Origin: Gamarada debralockiae
Taxonomy: Eukaryota > Ascomycota > Leotiomycetes > Helotiales > Hyphodiscaceae
Direction of reading: 5' to 3'
Length of the DNA: 51,545 bases
Assembly: GCA_002803225.1 (NCBI GenBank)
Contig: NXFV01001508.1
Span: forward strand, 1-51,545
Below are positions 34,489-44,519 of the stretch, piece by piece (position 1 is the stretch's first letter; the number at the start of each line of letters is the position of its first letter). The translations under genes and the position numbers were made by a program. Below the pieces are notes generated by a model, which saw nothing but the letters and a program-made list of their open reading frames with translations, did no database searches and was not told the DNA's origin.

Positions 34489-34671
34489 CTACTCGTTGCA
34501 ACCAGGAGTTCCGCAAGCAGAAAGTTCAAAGCAGCACTCACCGGCACCAGGTCCGCTGTTGGGGCAAACCACACAACGCTTCTCAAACTCGGCGCGGTAT
34601 GGGACGTACTCTGAAGGAGTGGCGAGAATGGCTGTCGCGAAGACGACAATGAGGGTGGTGATGAACTTCAT
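34489..34671 (-). CDS. Small secreted precursor with Kex2 site and six-cysteine peptide
   Basis: A 60-residue product from ATG 34671. Residues 1-17 (MKFITTLIVVFATAILA) form a textbook signal peptide. A short acidic propeptide (residues 18-30) ends in Lys31-Arg32, a Kex2 site. The remaining 28 residues contain six cysteines at 33, 36, 46, 47, 53 and 58, spaced C-x2-C-x9-CC-x5-C-x4-C. This C-C-CC-C-C order is that of inhibitor-cystine-knot peptides. A GTGAGT follows residue 43, so an alternative spliced C-terminus is conceivable, but the unspliced frame already gives an even number of cysteines and a stop. The frame is open upstream to another ATG at 34740, which would destroy the signal peptide. 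Likely an extracellular effector-like or antimicrobial-type peptide; the activity is unknown. Confidence 0.6.
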   Translation of the reverse strand: MKFITTLIVVFATAILATPSEYVPYRAEFEKRCVVCPNSGPGAGECCFELSACGTPGCNE

Positions 34672-35400
34672 TGCGATAGGAATTGGGTTTTGTGAGGTAG
34701 TCGAGGCTTGTTTGGTTCGAATAGAGAGTGATTTGGGCATGGATTGAAATTTGCTTGGAGGAGGACCTGCTGCTTTTTATAGGGCAGGTGGTCGTAAGAA
34801 ATAGGAAGCTTTATGTCAAACACTTGCCAATCAAGACTTCTCTGCAGCACGTCACGACACAACATCTCAGAAGAATCAAAGCAGATGTAACGTTCCCTCG
34901 CAATCATTCCCTATACATGTAACTTTTATGAAGTGCAGTGACGATCAAGCTTTGTGGAGCCGTTGCGGCTTGCAGCGATCAATTGAACCGCAGGGCCGTA
35001 CAGGCGCAGCTTGCAGTAGTCCATCTCCACGCCGCCACCTTGCAGGAAGCGGGGTAACAAAGGTATAAAACATACTTCGAATTGATCAAGGCCGAGTGTC
35101 AGACTACTGCGCTGGGTTGTGTTGGTGCAGGTGTGGGTTGATCTCGGTCTCACTTGAGATCTGCCAAGAATGATCTCGGGAATTATCAGGCAGTGCAGTT
35201 TCATGATAAATTATTTATCAAGCATAACACTCAATTTCTCCACGTTCGATTGAACTGTAAAATGAAATAGAAAAGACGTGAACTGTCTAGAGGATTGAAA
35301 AGAAGGTCAGCTCACTTTACAAGGCATTATCCCCTTGTTGCTGGAAGTCCAAAATAAAAAAATTCAATCGTTGGCCTAGAAGACATGGTATTCTTGTTTT
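34672..35400. other. Intergenic, no supported gene
   Basis: Only short overlapping frames. The first 300 bp presumably hold the promoter of the secreted peptide gene. Confidence 0.35.
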
Positions 35401-35910
35401 CTAACCTAAAGGGGGTTGCCTGTTTCCAGTGCTTCCAGCCACAGCTGTTTGGGCTACCATAAATGTTGCCGCTGAGGTGCTCTCATGCATCGATAGAACG
35501 ACCCCATCCCACCTATGCCACACGCATTATGGGTGCCTTTGGTGAAAATGTCAAGTTGTCCAGGGCCCCAAGATGCTACAGCAATATTGTCAACAACAAT
35601 GCCTCCGAGCCATTCCCAGTTGTTGGACCAATTTGAACCATCCCACGCCTTACGATAGTCGGCGGCATCTTGACCTTCGGCAAACAAGTCGATACGGTTC
35701 TCACCCCAGCACTTGGCAGCTAACTTGCGGTTGACCTGGCCTCCAAACTCTCCCAGCATTAAGGGCCCCAGTGTGTCCGTCCCACCATTTGTGGTGCAAT
35801 TTCCAGTCGGTACTGATATGGAAGAGGCCAATCCCATTCGAGTCATGATAGGGCGCAAACATCTCCGTCAGTTTGACCTCCAAGAGATTCCCAGTCTCTC
35901 CAGTGAGAAT
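35401..35910 (-). pseudogene. Broken PLL-like/DUF346 beta-propeller lectin fragment
   Basis: Three consecutive propeller-type repeats can be read on the minus strand, but in three different frames. The first is GIGLFHISTDWKLHHKWWDG. The second, in another frame, is NRIDLFAEGQDAADYRKAWD followed by GSNWSNNWEWLGG and ASWGPGQLDIFTKGTHNA. The third, in yet another frame, is WHRWDGVVLSMHES. The pattern WGPGxLDxFxxGxDxxLYHKWWDGxxW is that of DUF346/fucolectin-like repeats, which form sugar-binding propellers. At least two single-base frameshifts separate the readable parts, and the N-terminal repeats are missing. No splice sites would repair the breaks. An active gene would normally carry five or more repeats. 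Confidence 0.72.
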
Positions 35911-36891
35911 GCTCCGTCTTTATAGACTGTGATGCGGTTCGATCCTCTTCAAAACACCGTTTGCCTTCAGAACCAGAGCCTCTTCCATAAAAATGGGCAG
36001 AACGCGCATATGCACATAGTCTAAGCGTCAGCAGCTTTGGCGGGATTTTCCCCTTTCGTTGAAATTAGGATTAAGCGAAGCTTCTGGGGAAGTGTGTGGG
36101 CTAGAGGCTGAGGCGGCACGTCAGGAGAGTCGAAGTGATTTCCTAGTAATCCTTGGCCAACATCCCGGAGACTGCATTGTCAAGATCAAGAAGCTCATGC
36201 CTTCACATTCTGACATCGCTGAGCAGTGGCTTTTTGCGACAATCACCATGAAGCATGATTCTCCATTCGCAGACTCATCGTTAGGGCGTTGTTACACAAC
36301 ATGAGCAATAACTTATTTGACGATCTTGTGCGTTCAGATATACGCCGAGAATTATTACCCCAACTGCGCTACATCCGTACTGTTGTCAGCCTGATTTAAT
36401 ATGACTGTGCTTGGAACGAAGCTCCAGCCACATTCTGTTCACCACTGGTGAAGCTGCTGAAAGCCCAAATTGCGGCGTGAGAAGCATCTATGAAAACAAA
36501 ATATGGAATAGATGAGAGTTGCTGGAGTGAAAGTTCAATGCCGAACGGACTCGATCTGCCTTGCTTGAAGGGGCATGATAGAGAAGGGACGAACTTTGTC
36601 CACGTGAAAGAAAAACATGATCGAAGGGGCAGTGCTGACTGTGTCCCTAGTCTTTAACTTCAATTTACCGATAGAGAAAACACAACGCTGACGAGATCCA
36701 GTAATGGCTCATAGCAATGAAAATAGCGCGGGCATCAATGCGAGTCTAGAAGGCTGGCCGGCTTCCTAAGCCTGTAGAGTACTGAACTTCCTGAAATAAG
36801 GGGGAGACGTAGGTACTACAGAACTATAATCTGTTGCGGGAGTTAATAAGGCCTAAGCCCAGACAATAGGGATTTCAAGCAATAAGGGGAG
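35911..36891. other. Intergenic, no supported gene
   Basis: The frame at 36059-36304 lacks an ATG at its start and any family resemblance. Nothing else was recognised. Confidence 0.35.
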
Positions 36892-37130
36892 TGTCAGGAA
36901 TATTGCCAGAAATATCGGTATCTTTAGCACCGATCTGACCCGACACCTGAAGGCTCTGTGGACTCCGTCGCAAGGTATGTACGTACCGGCTGTGCAGCGC
37001 TCTATAAATACTGGCTCTACAGACAGGTACAAGAGGAGGAAGGGGGGATAATTAATTGATGCACTTCTTCCAGATCAGTTTTACTAGCGGGCACGTGACC
37101 TGCACTAAGCCTATTTGCGATGAGATTACA
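36892..37130. repeat. Possible solo LTR (239 bp)
   Basis: The segment starts TGTCAGGAATATTGCC and ends GATGAGATTACA, giving the TG...CA ends of an LTR. It contains a well-placed TATA box (TATAAATA at 37003-37010). Flanking bases (GGGAG on the left, GGGTA on the right) are similar but not an exact duplication. No internal retroelement sequence is nearby. Confidence 0.35.
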
Positions 37131-37326
37131 GGGTACCCTTGATAGGACCACCATCGTGCACCAACACTGGTTCTTGTGCCCGCCCTGAATGCGCCTGAGC
37201 TGTCCCTCTCTTCTTTAACATGCACTTCATCCGGGCGTTTAGATGCATACCCTAGTGGGTTTTGCCGAGCCTCAGGGAAAGTTCAGGCCTTAAAGAAGTG
37301 CATTGCTTCTTGAGCTTACAGTTCAG

Positions 37327-37672
37327 CCAGGGTAGAGAATGACGCCACAAATTTTTTTTTAGCGAATTTCTCGCCTGGCTGAGCTCGGTTTAGCATATGC
37401 CCAGTATATGCTTCAACTCTAAACATATACCGAACATATATTAAACCTATACTTAACATATACTTACAATAACCTGTCATGCCCGACACCTATCTCCTCA
37501 AAAGGGGAACCCCTCAAGCCCCTAATCCCCCTTTTGTCGGGCTTAAGGGCGGTCTTTTTATAATCTAAGTAATATTTATACAAACCATATGCTCAGAATA
37601 TACGCGTAGTCAAAAGCATAGCTAGGGTAGAGAAATTCGCTAAATAACATGTGGCATTATTCTCTACCCTGG
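37327..37672. mobile_element. MITE-like inverted-repeat element with hAT-like ends
   Basis: The arms 37327-37372 (CCAGGGTAGAGAATGACGCC ... AGCGAATTTCTC) and 37630-37672 are inverted copies with a few mismatches and indels. The interior (about 260 bp) is AT-rich and also holds an inverted pair, TGCCCGACA/TGTCGGGC (37479 and 37535), and the repeated word CATATA. A third, shorter copy of the terminus follows at 37671-37693 (GGTGGCGCTTTTCTCTACCC TGG). Ends of the form CAGGG...CCCTG recall hAT elements, but no 8-bp target duplication is visible, perhaps because of the rearranged right end. There is no coding capacity. Confidence 0.65.
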
Positions 37673-37729
37673 TGGCGCTTTTCTCTACCCTGGCCTGGAA
37701 CCCGTGGCTTCGTGTGAGAATGCCGACGG

Positions 37730-38282
37730 CTACTGGAGAATGTAAGATATATGATATAGCCTGCTGGGATTGGCAACGTTTGCTACCTGGCAGTAATGGG
37801 CTCGGGGGCCTACTGTAGCATCGCGAAAGTAGCACAATGCCACAACCCACGTTTCAACGCTCATTAGCTCTTGAATCACAGCCTTGGGTGGAGGCTTCTG
37901 TTGAAGTACGCTGCGCAACAGAATCCGAATCAGTTCACCGAAATCGTGGCATCGGTTAATTATAGTCTGCTCTTTTGATAGGTTTCATTTTACCCTGACT
38001 CAATGTGTGCATTCTGGGCCATTTTATTGGGAAGTCCAATAGATTGTGGGAGATAAGTGTATGCCTTGCTTTATGTAGGCAGCGCTGAAATAATACGCCT
38101 CGAATGACTGCGCCTCCACCAGCAGCCTCATTTGGTCGCATTCTTTCCCTTCCAGAATTTTCTCCAGTTTCTCATCACTCGATGTCACATACGAATATTT
38201 AGTTGCTAGGCTGAAAAGAGGTTCAATCTCATTGACGATCAGTAGCATTAGCGGAACTGAAATTCGTCGCCCAACCAACACC
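37730..38282 (-). pseudogene. Unknown gene relic with three clustered in-frame stops
   Basis: One minus-strand frame reads well on both sides of a short broken patch. Before it: LFSLATKYSYVTSSDEKLEK, ILEGKECDQMRLLVEAQSFE and AYYFSAAYIK. After it: NLSKEQTIINRCHDFGELIR, ILLRSVLQQKPPPKAVIQEL and MSVETWVVALCYFRDAT. In between, about 15 codons contain one TAA and two TGA codons in the same frame. Each stop could derive from CAA, CGA or TGG by a single C-to-T or G-to-A change. No GT lies before the first stop that could open an intron. The frame continues upstream to 38326 and so overlaps the start of the large plus-strand gene. No family is recognised. Confidence 0.45.
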
Positions 38283-41200
38283 ATGAGCAATACAATTAGT
38301 CGGGTTACGGCAGCGATGACTGCCATCTACAATGAAAATTCTGTTTCTTTGGCAAACCTCAACGTCGATTTTACACTCATCAAGCTAGAGGCCCCATCAG
38401 AGTTTCTAGGCGTAGGACAGACGATCTCGCACAGCAGAAAGCGTTCAGCCGAAGATGGATCAGTCCACAAGACCGCACGGAAGCTCGGCGCCCTTTTTGC
38501 TTCGAAAATGCCAAGCACTCCGGAGCTCTACAGGGCATACGGTAAAAGAGTCTCCGAGATATCTCAATCAGCAACCGCCAATCCACAGCCGACAGCGAAA
38601 GATGGTCTCTTCGCGAGCTACGTAGGAGCAGATTCTACGAGCTTGTGGGCAGCAGTAACTTCTGGTGAAGGAGCGATTGGGGTACATCTTCTTGCTTGTA
38701 TGCTGGCCAGAATGTGGAATGGGCCAGAAGCGACTTCAGTATGGGATGAGTTGGTCACAAAACGGAAAGAAGAGATCAGTGAGGAGGTGGTGCGTGCTGT
38801 ATACCCGTCAAAATTCGATGCAGACGTTTGCGCAAGCACACAAGAATTGACACGGGATGAACTTGCGCGTTGGGACGCAAGTGCACGCTCTTGGATTGAA
38901 AGTGCGGACAAGGCCAAAGTACGAGAGCATAAGCAGCTCATTCTTATGCTGGACAATATTAATGTCCCCGTCAATAGCGAGAAAAGCGTTTACAGCAGCG
39001 TAATGGCTGCATGGTCGACGGCTCTTATAGCAATGGATTGCTTAGTAAGAGGAATCCCACAACAAGTCCAAGATGCTGCCGCTTTACTCGGTATGTCCTC
39101 TTGGCACTTGTATCCAGACTTGGTTATTCTGGGTACAGTGACTGCCGAGGTAAAACAGGGGGATCAACTGTTTCTCTCCACCGCCCTACTCACTCTAGGG
39201 CTTCAATTCGCAGACAAAACGCATCAAAGCGTCTCATGGTCGCTTCCGTTGGCCCATATGAGATATTACGGCCACCCGGTTTGGTCGCAGCGGGCTTTAG
39301 GTCAAGAGAACTCTCGGATTTCGATGGATGAGTTTGCATATATTGTGCTTGGCGCTGTCTTCGGAGGGTGGATGGAATATGGTCGAAGCACAGACGAAGG
39401 TCTTTCTTGGATTTTGAAGCTCTTGGAGCTCCTGAATAAGTTCTCGCAGAGTACGAAAGAGCCATGCACAGGAGAAATGCCGCCGAATTTTGATGTGACC
39501 GCAGAAACGCCGTGGGAAAATATTCCACTTCACATACGAGCACGCCAAATCTCAGATCCTTCTACATGGATGGGGTGGCTCTTCATAGCAGCTCAGCGGA
39601 TCATGGATAGCAAGGGAATTGAAAGGCAAACGGCATTGCAGCTAGTTGGTCTCGGTCGTCGCCGAACCGACATGCTGTGTCCCAATTACGATCGCCCACT
39701 TCCCCTCTTTGGCCTATCAGACCCCTTCGTTCTGATCCATATAGTATCTGACGAAGACCTGCAGGTCAAAATATTACGACACATTGCCAGAAGGCTCAAA
39801 CTCAGCAACGCAACACATATCATAAGGTACCGCCACAATCCTAGTCTGCAGCATGCAAAGAAAAACTCGGGTCCATTCTTTGAATTTGCAAGTGTGTTAC
39901 CAGTGCTAAAGGGCAAAATACGGGAGAACGACGAAACAGGTGATCGCCGAGATCGAGGCTCCAGCAGCTACGCTCGTTGGCTACCAATAGGAACACGTTA
40001 TGACCCCTCTACCAACCAGGCCGTGGGCTGTGTTTGTGAGATTAAGTGCTCAGAGGATTGTCAGTGCCTTGCAGAGTCGACAGAATGTTCCCTTCTCTGC
40101 AAGGGGCACTATCAGAGTGGCATGCTGAAGTCATGCGGAATTAAGAATCATCACCGGATGCTCATGAATGAAAAGAGATCCAAACACATCATTAGCTATG
40201 GAGAAAATTGTCTTCCTCTCTACGACTTTTTCGACTATGCGAGTGGTGAGATTTGCATTAAGCAAGGCTGTGGTCGTTCATATGACGAAGAGATAAACGA
40301 TTTATGCCAGGAAGATCCCTCACGAATGGTGGAAGGTTCCGAGACTCTCGAACTTGTCGTTGGGACTCATTCTGAATGTGGAATCTATGCATTCACGCAT
40401 CCATATATCGGTCAAATACCATCTGACACAAACCTCCCACGAGATGGAGATTGCATAGCTACTGAAATTATGGAGACTGCCCTACGGCCGGAAGTGTTAA
40501 AGCTCGGACCTCTCATCGATTGGTTGTCATATTTTAATCAGAAGGAACTAAAAATGGAAATCCCAGAGAATCCATATTCGACCGCAGCAAGGCGTGATGG
40601 ATATGGAATATATACTTTTTCCCTTAGAGCAAGTGCCTCAGCTGCAGAAGTGTACAAGTTGCTGCCAGGGGCAACAGTATCAACTTCCATCGCTTCTCGC
40701 CGGCTGTGGCTATCAAAATGGTTACGGCCCGAGTCTAAGAACAGAACTGATGAGACCCATCTTTTCTGGAACCAACAACTTTTCAGGGGCCAAGCTTTAG
40801 CTTGCATTGCAATGTTTGATTCAGGGACATATGATCTTGACCCCGAGGGTTTAAGCAAAGTTTTTGCACTATCCTCGGGCAATTCTATCTATGTAGCGGC
40901 TCCACTACTTTGTGATCCGCATGAAATCCCACTGGAACGCGAAGTACGACGTGTCGTGGGGAATATTGGTCGCCCGGGCTTAGCATTTTTAATTCCCCCA
41001 ACAGAACCGAAGATCCGCGAACTCAACAACGAGAGCTGGATGCACATCAATCATGCCCCTTTCGATGGCAAAATCGAGGACTGTTTCCAGCAGACAACGA
41101 TTCATCTTGGTTTTACAGCCTACAACCTACCACTCCGCGACGACTCTCAGGGTGACAACATAATCGATCGGCCCGCATCACTTGTCGAAACGATTATTTC

Positions 41201-41738
41201 TGTGCACGACCGTGGGCAGTGGGTCGCTGATCTAGATATCATCTCTGCACTAGAGCACGGTAGGTTGGATGAGACCCCAGAAAATCGCTACGGACTTCCA
41301 ACTATGGGTTTTCTAAAACCAACTAGCTCTGATGGGAGCTTATCTGTTCGTTTGCAAGACCATTTAAGTGGACCAGCCTCTTTTCGAAAGCTGCAAGAGA
41401 TCAACCCCATCCGCCTTGACTGCACTTGTCAGACTATCGGGAACAACTTTAAGAAGCGGAAACATCTTCCTCGCTTTGATGAGATTTTTCGCAGTGGAAG
41501 ACCACACTTCATTTCTGTGGACAACTGGGATGAATTTCTGGAGGCGCCGTCGGATGGCATTCTTGTTATTCGTGCTCATGAAAATTGGCTAGCAAGACTG
41601 GCTTTTACAGTTTTAAGTGTCAACCGTGGAGTCAGAACCATTGTACTTCCGAATGACGTTTGCTGGGCGTGCTGCAAGGCATCTATAGAAGATGCTCAAG
41701 GAGACTCAAAGACTGACTTGCTGTTTCTCATTTGTTAG
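38283..41738 (+). CDS. Large intronless protein of unknown function with a cysteine cluster
   Basis: An uninterrupted frame gives 1151 residues from ATG 38283, which has a good context (CACCATGAG). The frame is open upstream to 38094 without an ATG, and an acceptor-like CCCTTCCAG at 38154 leaves room for an upstream exon. No signal peptide or clear membrane helix is seen. A cysteine-rich patch at residues 583-606 (C-x-C-x3-C-x3-C-x-C-x6-C-x3-C) with a nearby Cys/His group (618-624, SCGIKNHH) could bind zinc. Other readable segments are LLACMLARMWNGPEATSVWD, GIPQQVQDAAALLGMSSWHL, LFWNQQLFRGQALACIAMFD and ETIISVHDRGQWVADLDI. I believe similar long proteins occur scattered in other ascomycetes, but no domain is recognised. 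The inverted-repeat element and relics just upstream suggest an accessory location. Confidence 0.8.
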   Translation: MSNTISRVTAAMTAIYNENSVSLANLNVDFTLIKLEAPSEFLGVGQTISHSRKRSAEDGSVHKTARKLGALFASKMPSTPELYRAYGKRVSEISQSATANPQPTAKDGLFASYVGADSTSLWAAVTSGEGAIGVHLLACMLARMWNGPEATSVWDELVTKRKEEISEEVVRAVYPSKFDADVCASTQELTRDELARWDASARSWIESADKAKVREHKQLILMLDNINVPVNSEKSVYSSVMAAWSTALIAMDCLVRGIPQQVQDAAALLGMSSWHLYPDLVILGTVTAEVKQGDQLFLSTALLTLGLQFADKTHQSVSWSLPLAHMRYYGHPVWSQRALGQENSRISMDEFAYIVLGAVFGGWMEYGRSTDEGLSWILKLLELLNKFSQSTKEPCTGEMPPNFDVTAETPWENIPLHIRARQISDPSTWMGWLFIAAQRIMDSKGIERQTALQLVGLGRRRTDMLCPNYDRPLPLFGLSDPFVLIHIVSDEDLQVKILRHIARRLKLSNATHIIRYRHNPSLQHAKKNSGPFFEFASVLPVLKGKIRENDETGDRRDRGSSSYARWLPIGTRYDPSTNQAVGCVCEIKCSEDCQCLAESTECSLLCKGHYQSGMLKSCGIKNHHRMLMNEKRSKHIISYGENCLPLYDFFDYASGEICIKQGCGRSYDEEINDLCQEDPSRMVEGSETLELVVGTHSECGIYAFTHPYIGQIPSDTNLPRDGDCIATEIMETALRPEVLKLGPLIDWLSYFNQKELKMEIPENPYSTAARRDGYGIYTFSLRASASAAEVYKLLPGATVSTSIASRRLWLSKWLRPESKNRTDETHLFWNQQLFRGQALACIAMFDSGTYDLDPEGLSKVFALSSGNSIYVAAPLLCDPHEIPLEREVRRVVGNIGRPGLAFLIPPTEPKIRELNNESWMHINHAPFDGKIEDCFQQTTIHLGFTAYNLPLRDDSQGDNIIDRPASLVETIISVHDRGQWVADLDIISALEHGRLDETPENRYGLPTMGFLKPTSSDGSLSVRLQDHLSGPASFRKLQEINPIRLDCTCQTIGNNFKKRKHLPRFDEIFRSGRPHFISVDNWDEFLEAPSDGILVIRAHENWLARLAFTVLSVNRGVRTIVLPNDVCWACCKASIEDAQGDSKTDLLFLIC

Positions 41739-42907
41739 CGAGAATTGGAGGCCAAGATAATAAAGTAGGGAAGGGTTTCTTTTCACTTTTAGGCTGCGCA
41801 CCAAGATCATCGAGAAGAAATACATCTGGATCCAAAATCGGCTCCGGAAGATTCTCGAAATAATAATAGGGGAGCCTAAAATGGATTCCCTGCTTCGCAA
41901 GTTGAACTCCGAAGAGACGTATCTTGTTGGTTGATGAAGTTAGCAAACGTGGCTGAGTTTTAGGGAGCTAGCATGAGTGGAAGTCGACTCGGGAAACTGT
42001 AACCGGCCAAAAAGGGACAAGAAGACGCCGCATATTTTGCCTTGTTGAACCTTCCATTGAGATAGGCATTAGCTAACGACTCCTGATCCAAGTGCAGCCC
42101 TCAGTTCCCTGTTCTTGGTATTGCTATTACCTGAAAAACATCAATGCATTCCAATTTCTGCATGCTCAACGCCTCGGTGACGGCCTTCTCCGCCTTCCGG
42201 AGGTAGAAGAAGTGCGAGATGAGCTGGATGAGCTGGTTGTCATCGATAGTCTCCCGGCAAGGACGTTAGTCATGTGGTTGTTGTTGACAAACAGCACGGG
42301 CTCGCTGTCATGCCCTGGCACATAATCTATGGCCTGCAATCTCGAACGGTCCATTCTCATTGCCTTCCAGAACCGATTCAAGTGCCGCGAATGCAATAGC
42401 AATAGCGAAGCCCCCAGCTGACTCTTGCGCTGCGCCTTGTCCAGTTCCTCTCGTGCCCGACCTTGACTTCGTGCTCCTGTCCCTTCGCGCTGCCGCCAAC
42501 GTACAGTCCACGGCTGCTCTCAACTCTGGCGCCGTTTCCAGTGCGGATTGTGCGTCTTCCACCGCTTCTGTGCAGTTTTCTGCAGTGAGAAGCGTACGAA
42601 TGGGTTGGGGCTTTGCTTGCACCAGCAGCGCCTGTAACTGCTCCCTCGCTGCCTTTTCTGTCAGCTCTGCCGCTCTTACCATTGCCCCTTGCTGCACTCC
42701 TCTCGTTTCATCCGCCATTTTCATCAACTCAACAGCCTCTTGCTCTTGCTCTTGCCCTTGCCCGTGTCCGTGGGTCTTGTCATTGGCCTCCTTCAGGACC
42801 TCCCCATGATTTTTAGCGCGTGCCTGTTCTTGCGCTGTCTCTTGCTGTTTTCGAGGCAGTCCGATAGTCAGTTCTTCCCTTGCCTTCTCTGCTGCTTTCT
42901 GCAACAT
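41728..42907 (-). CDS. Probable multi-exon gene, Ala/Glu-rich coiled-coil N-terminus, unknown function
   Basis: Three readable parts share the minus strand. The last exon, 41728..41922, gives GVQLAKQGIHFRLPYYYFEN and then LPEPILDPDVFLLDD, with a stop overlapping the end of the large plus-strand gene by 11 bp. A middle exon, 42131..42250, reads DDNQLIQLISHFFYLRKAEK and AVTEALSMQKLECIDVFQ. It joins the last exon in phase through a GTAATA donor and a 208-bp intron. The N-terminal frame, 42308..42907 from ATG 42907, encodes an Ala/Glu/Gln-rich, probably coiled-coil segment including GHGQGQEQEQEAVELM. The junction between the N-terminal frame and the middle exon could not be placed: the available donors give the wrong phase. 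No family is recognised. Confidence 0.4.
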
Positions 42908-43211
42908 TTTCGCTGTTGACAGGTCTAGGAGGTACGGTGATATCTGTGGTTCGGGCGTTAGGAGGCCCTGACAGAAGGCCTTGAAGGAATAATCCTAATG
43001 GAGCAGGAATACGACCGTAAGGTCGGAACAGCGGTAAAATCGGTCTGTAAACTGTCCGCAAGCCGACTGTGAGCTAATTGTTTGATATACTATATATATA
43101 AGGTCTAAATCTCATAGAGGAAAGGAGAGAGGACAACTGAAAAATTGAAGCTTTTGAAGCCTATTTTGAACTAGCGTCATATGCACCGCTTTCATCAGAC
43201 CCGGTCTTCCG

Positions 43212-44354
43212 TTAAGAATGATGTTCTGCCTGATGCTTCAACAGGTCCTTCCTCCTAAAGAAACCCTTCCTACCAACCCGCACACATCCGTTCTCCGTGC
43301 ACGGATAGAGACTCTCGTCGTGCACTTCGCGCATATGCTTGGTGAACTCGGATTGAGTCCTGAACGGCTGTGTCCGTTGTTTTGCTGCATGTTGGTGAGA
43401 GGGACAATCCTCGTGAGGACAGATGGGTATCTTCCTTTTGCTCGATGTTCTATGGTTTTGGGCTTGGCCCTTCCCATTATCACCAAAATTTGTTGAAGTC
43501 CCGTGGTGTTGGGACTGATGAAAGCCAACAAGGTGCTGTGTCAGGTGATCGAGTCGATGAAATGCTCTGTCGCCACGATACTTCTTGCAGAGAGGGCATG
43601 GATGCAATGGGATTGTTTCAAAGCCTTCGATATGTCGATAAAGAACGTCTGGGCGAGAGAACGTCTTTCCGCAAGTGCAGACATATGGACTGTGGAGCGT
43701 TTTGGTTGCGTGCTTGGATAATGCGGTATGGGAGCGAAATGAGGAGAGGCAGTCTTGGCAGGTATGTGGCGATTTAGCTTGGGCCTGGCGGTGGACAATG
43801 GGATTCGTTTGAAAAGATGGACTTGAAGTCGTTGGGATGGAGATGTTTCTAGAGCTTTCTGCAATTGATTGGGGGCTGGGGTAGGTGCTGGCAATAGAGT
43901 AGTCCGAGAACAGCCCTGAGATGGACTGATTAGAGGACTCTATAGTTGTCAAGCTATAGTGAAGTTAGTAGACGAACTCGAGAGGGAAAGGATTAATTGC
44001 TTACAATGAGATTGGGTAAGTTAGAGGAAACGAGCACTCTGGATTTAGATCTGAGTCGAGATTTATGAAGCTCCCCATTTGAAGGGGCTTAGAAGGAAAG
44101 CAAAGTTGATTAGCGTTCCCATCCGTCGGTAAAGAGCCCATTGTTCCGCCTGGAATATATGATTGGTTGACCCAGTCGGTAGAACACGTTTGGTCACGTG
44201 ACTCTGCATCGAACGAAAAAGGGGCCCCATAGCTGGGATCGTTCTCGGAGGTTGGATTCTCGTAAGCATACTGATTGGACCAGGCATTTTTAAAATTTTG
44301 GAACATCAGTGGCCCTGATGGCAAATAGTTTTGTGAAACTGGGGGCAGAGGCAT
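43212..44354 (-). CDS. C2H2 zinc-finger protein, putative transcription factor
   Basis: Two exons, complement(join(43212..43953,44005..44354)), give 363 residues. The 51-bp intron has a GTAAGC donor, a perfect TACTAAC branch point and a TATAG acceptor. The first 170 residues are Ser/Pro/Asn rich and low in structure. The C-terminal half holds about five C2H2-like fingers: HTCQDCLSSFRSHTALSKH, YVCTCGKTFSRPDVLYRH (short Cys spacing), HPCPLCKKYRGDRAFHRLDH, CPHEDC ... FTKHMREVH, and YPCTENGCVRVGRKGFFRRK followed by DLLKHQAEHH, which ends the protein. This layout is common in ascomycete nuclear proteins. The target genes cannot be inferred from context. Confidence 0.85.
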
Positions 44355-44519
44355 TTTTGGCTCGTTTCTTCGAATCGTTTGGCTTTTTTCTATAATATAG
44401 AGAATTAGATGGTGGAATGAAATAACGAAGATTCGAGGTCATTGCCGCGGTTAATTAAGACCTCACGATGAAGTCGGTGAGACCTTCAACAAGTGCGGGC
44501 TTGGAATAAGGTGTACGTG

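Noticed and set aside
42360..42809. Plus-strand 149-codon Ala/Ser/Cys-rich frame
   Set aside because: It is the antisense shadow of the Ala/Glu-rich minus-strand frame, which has better protein character and matching downstream exons.
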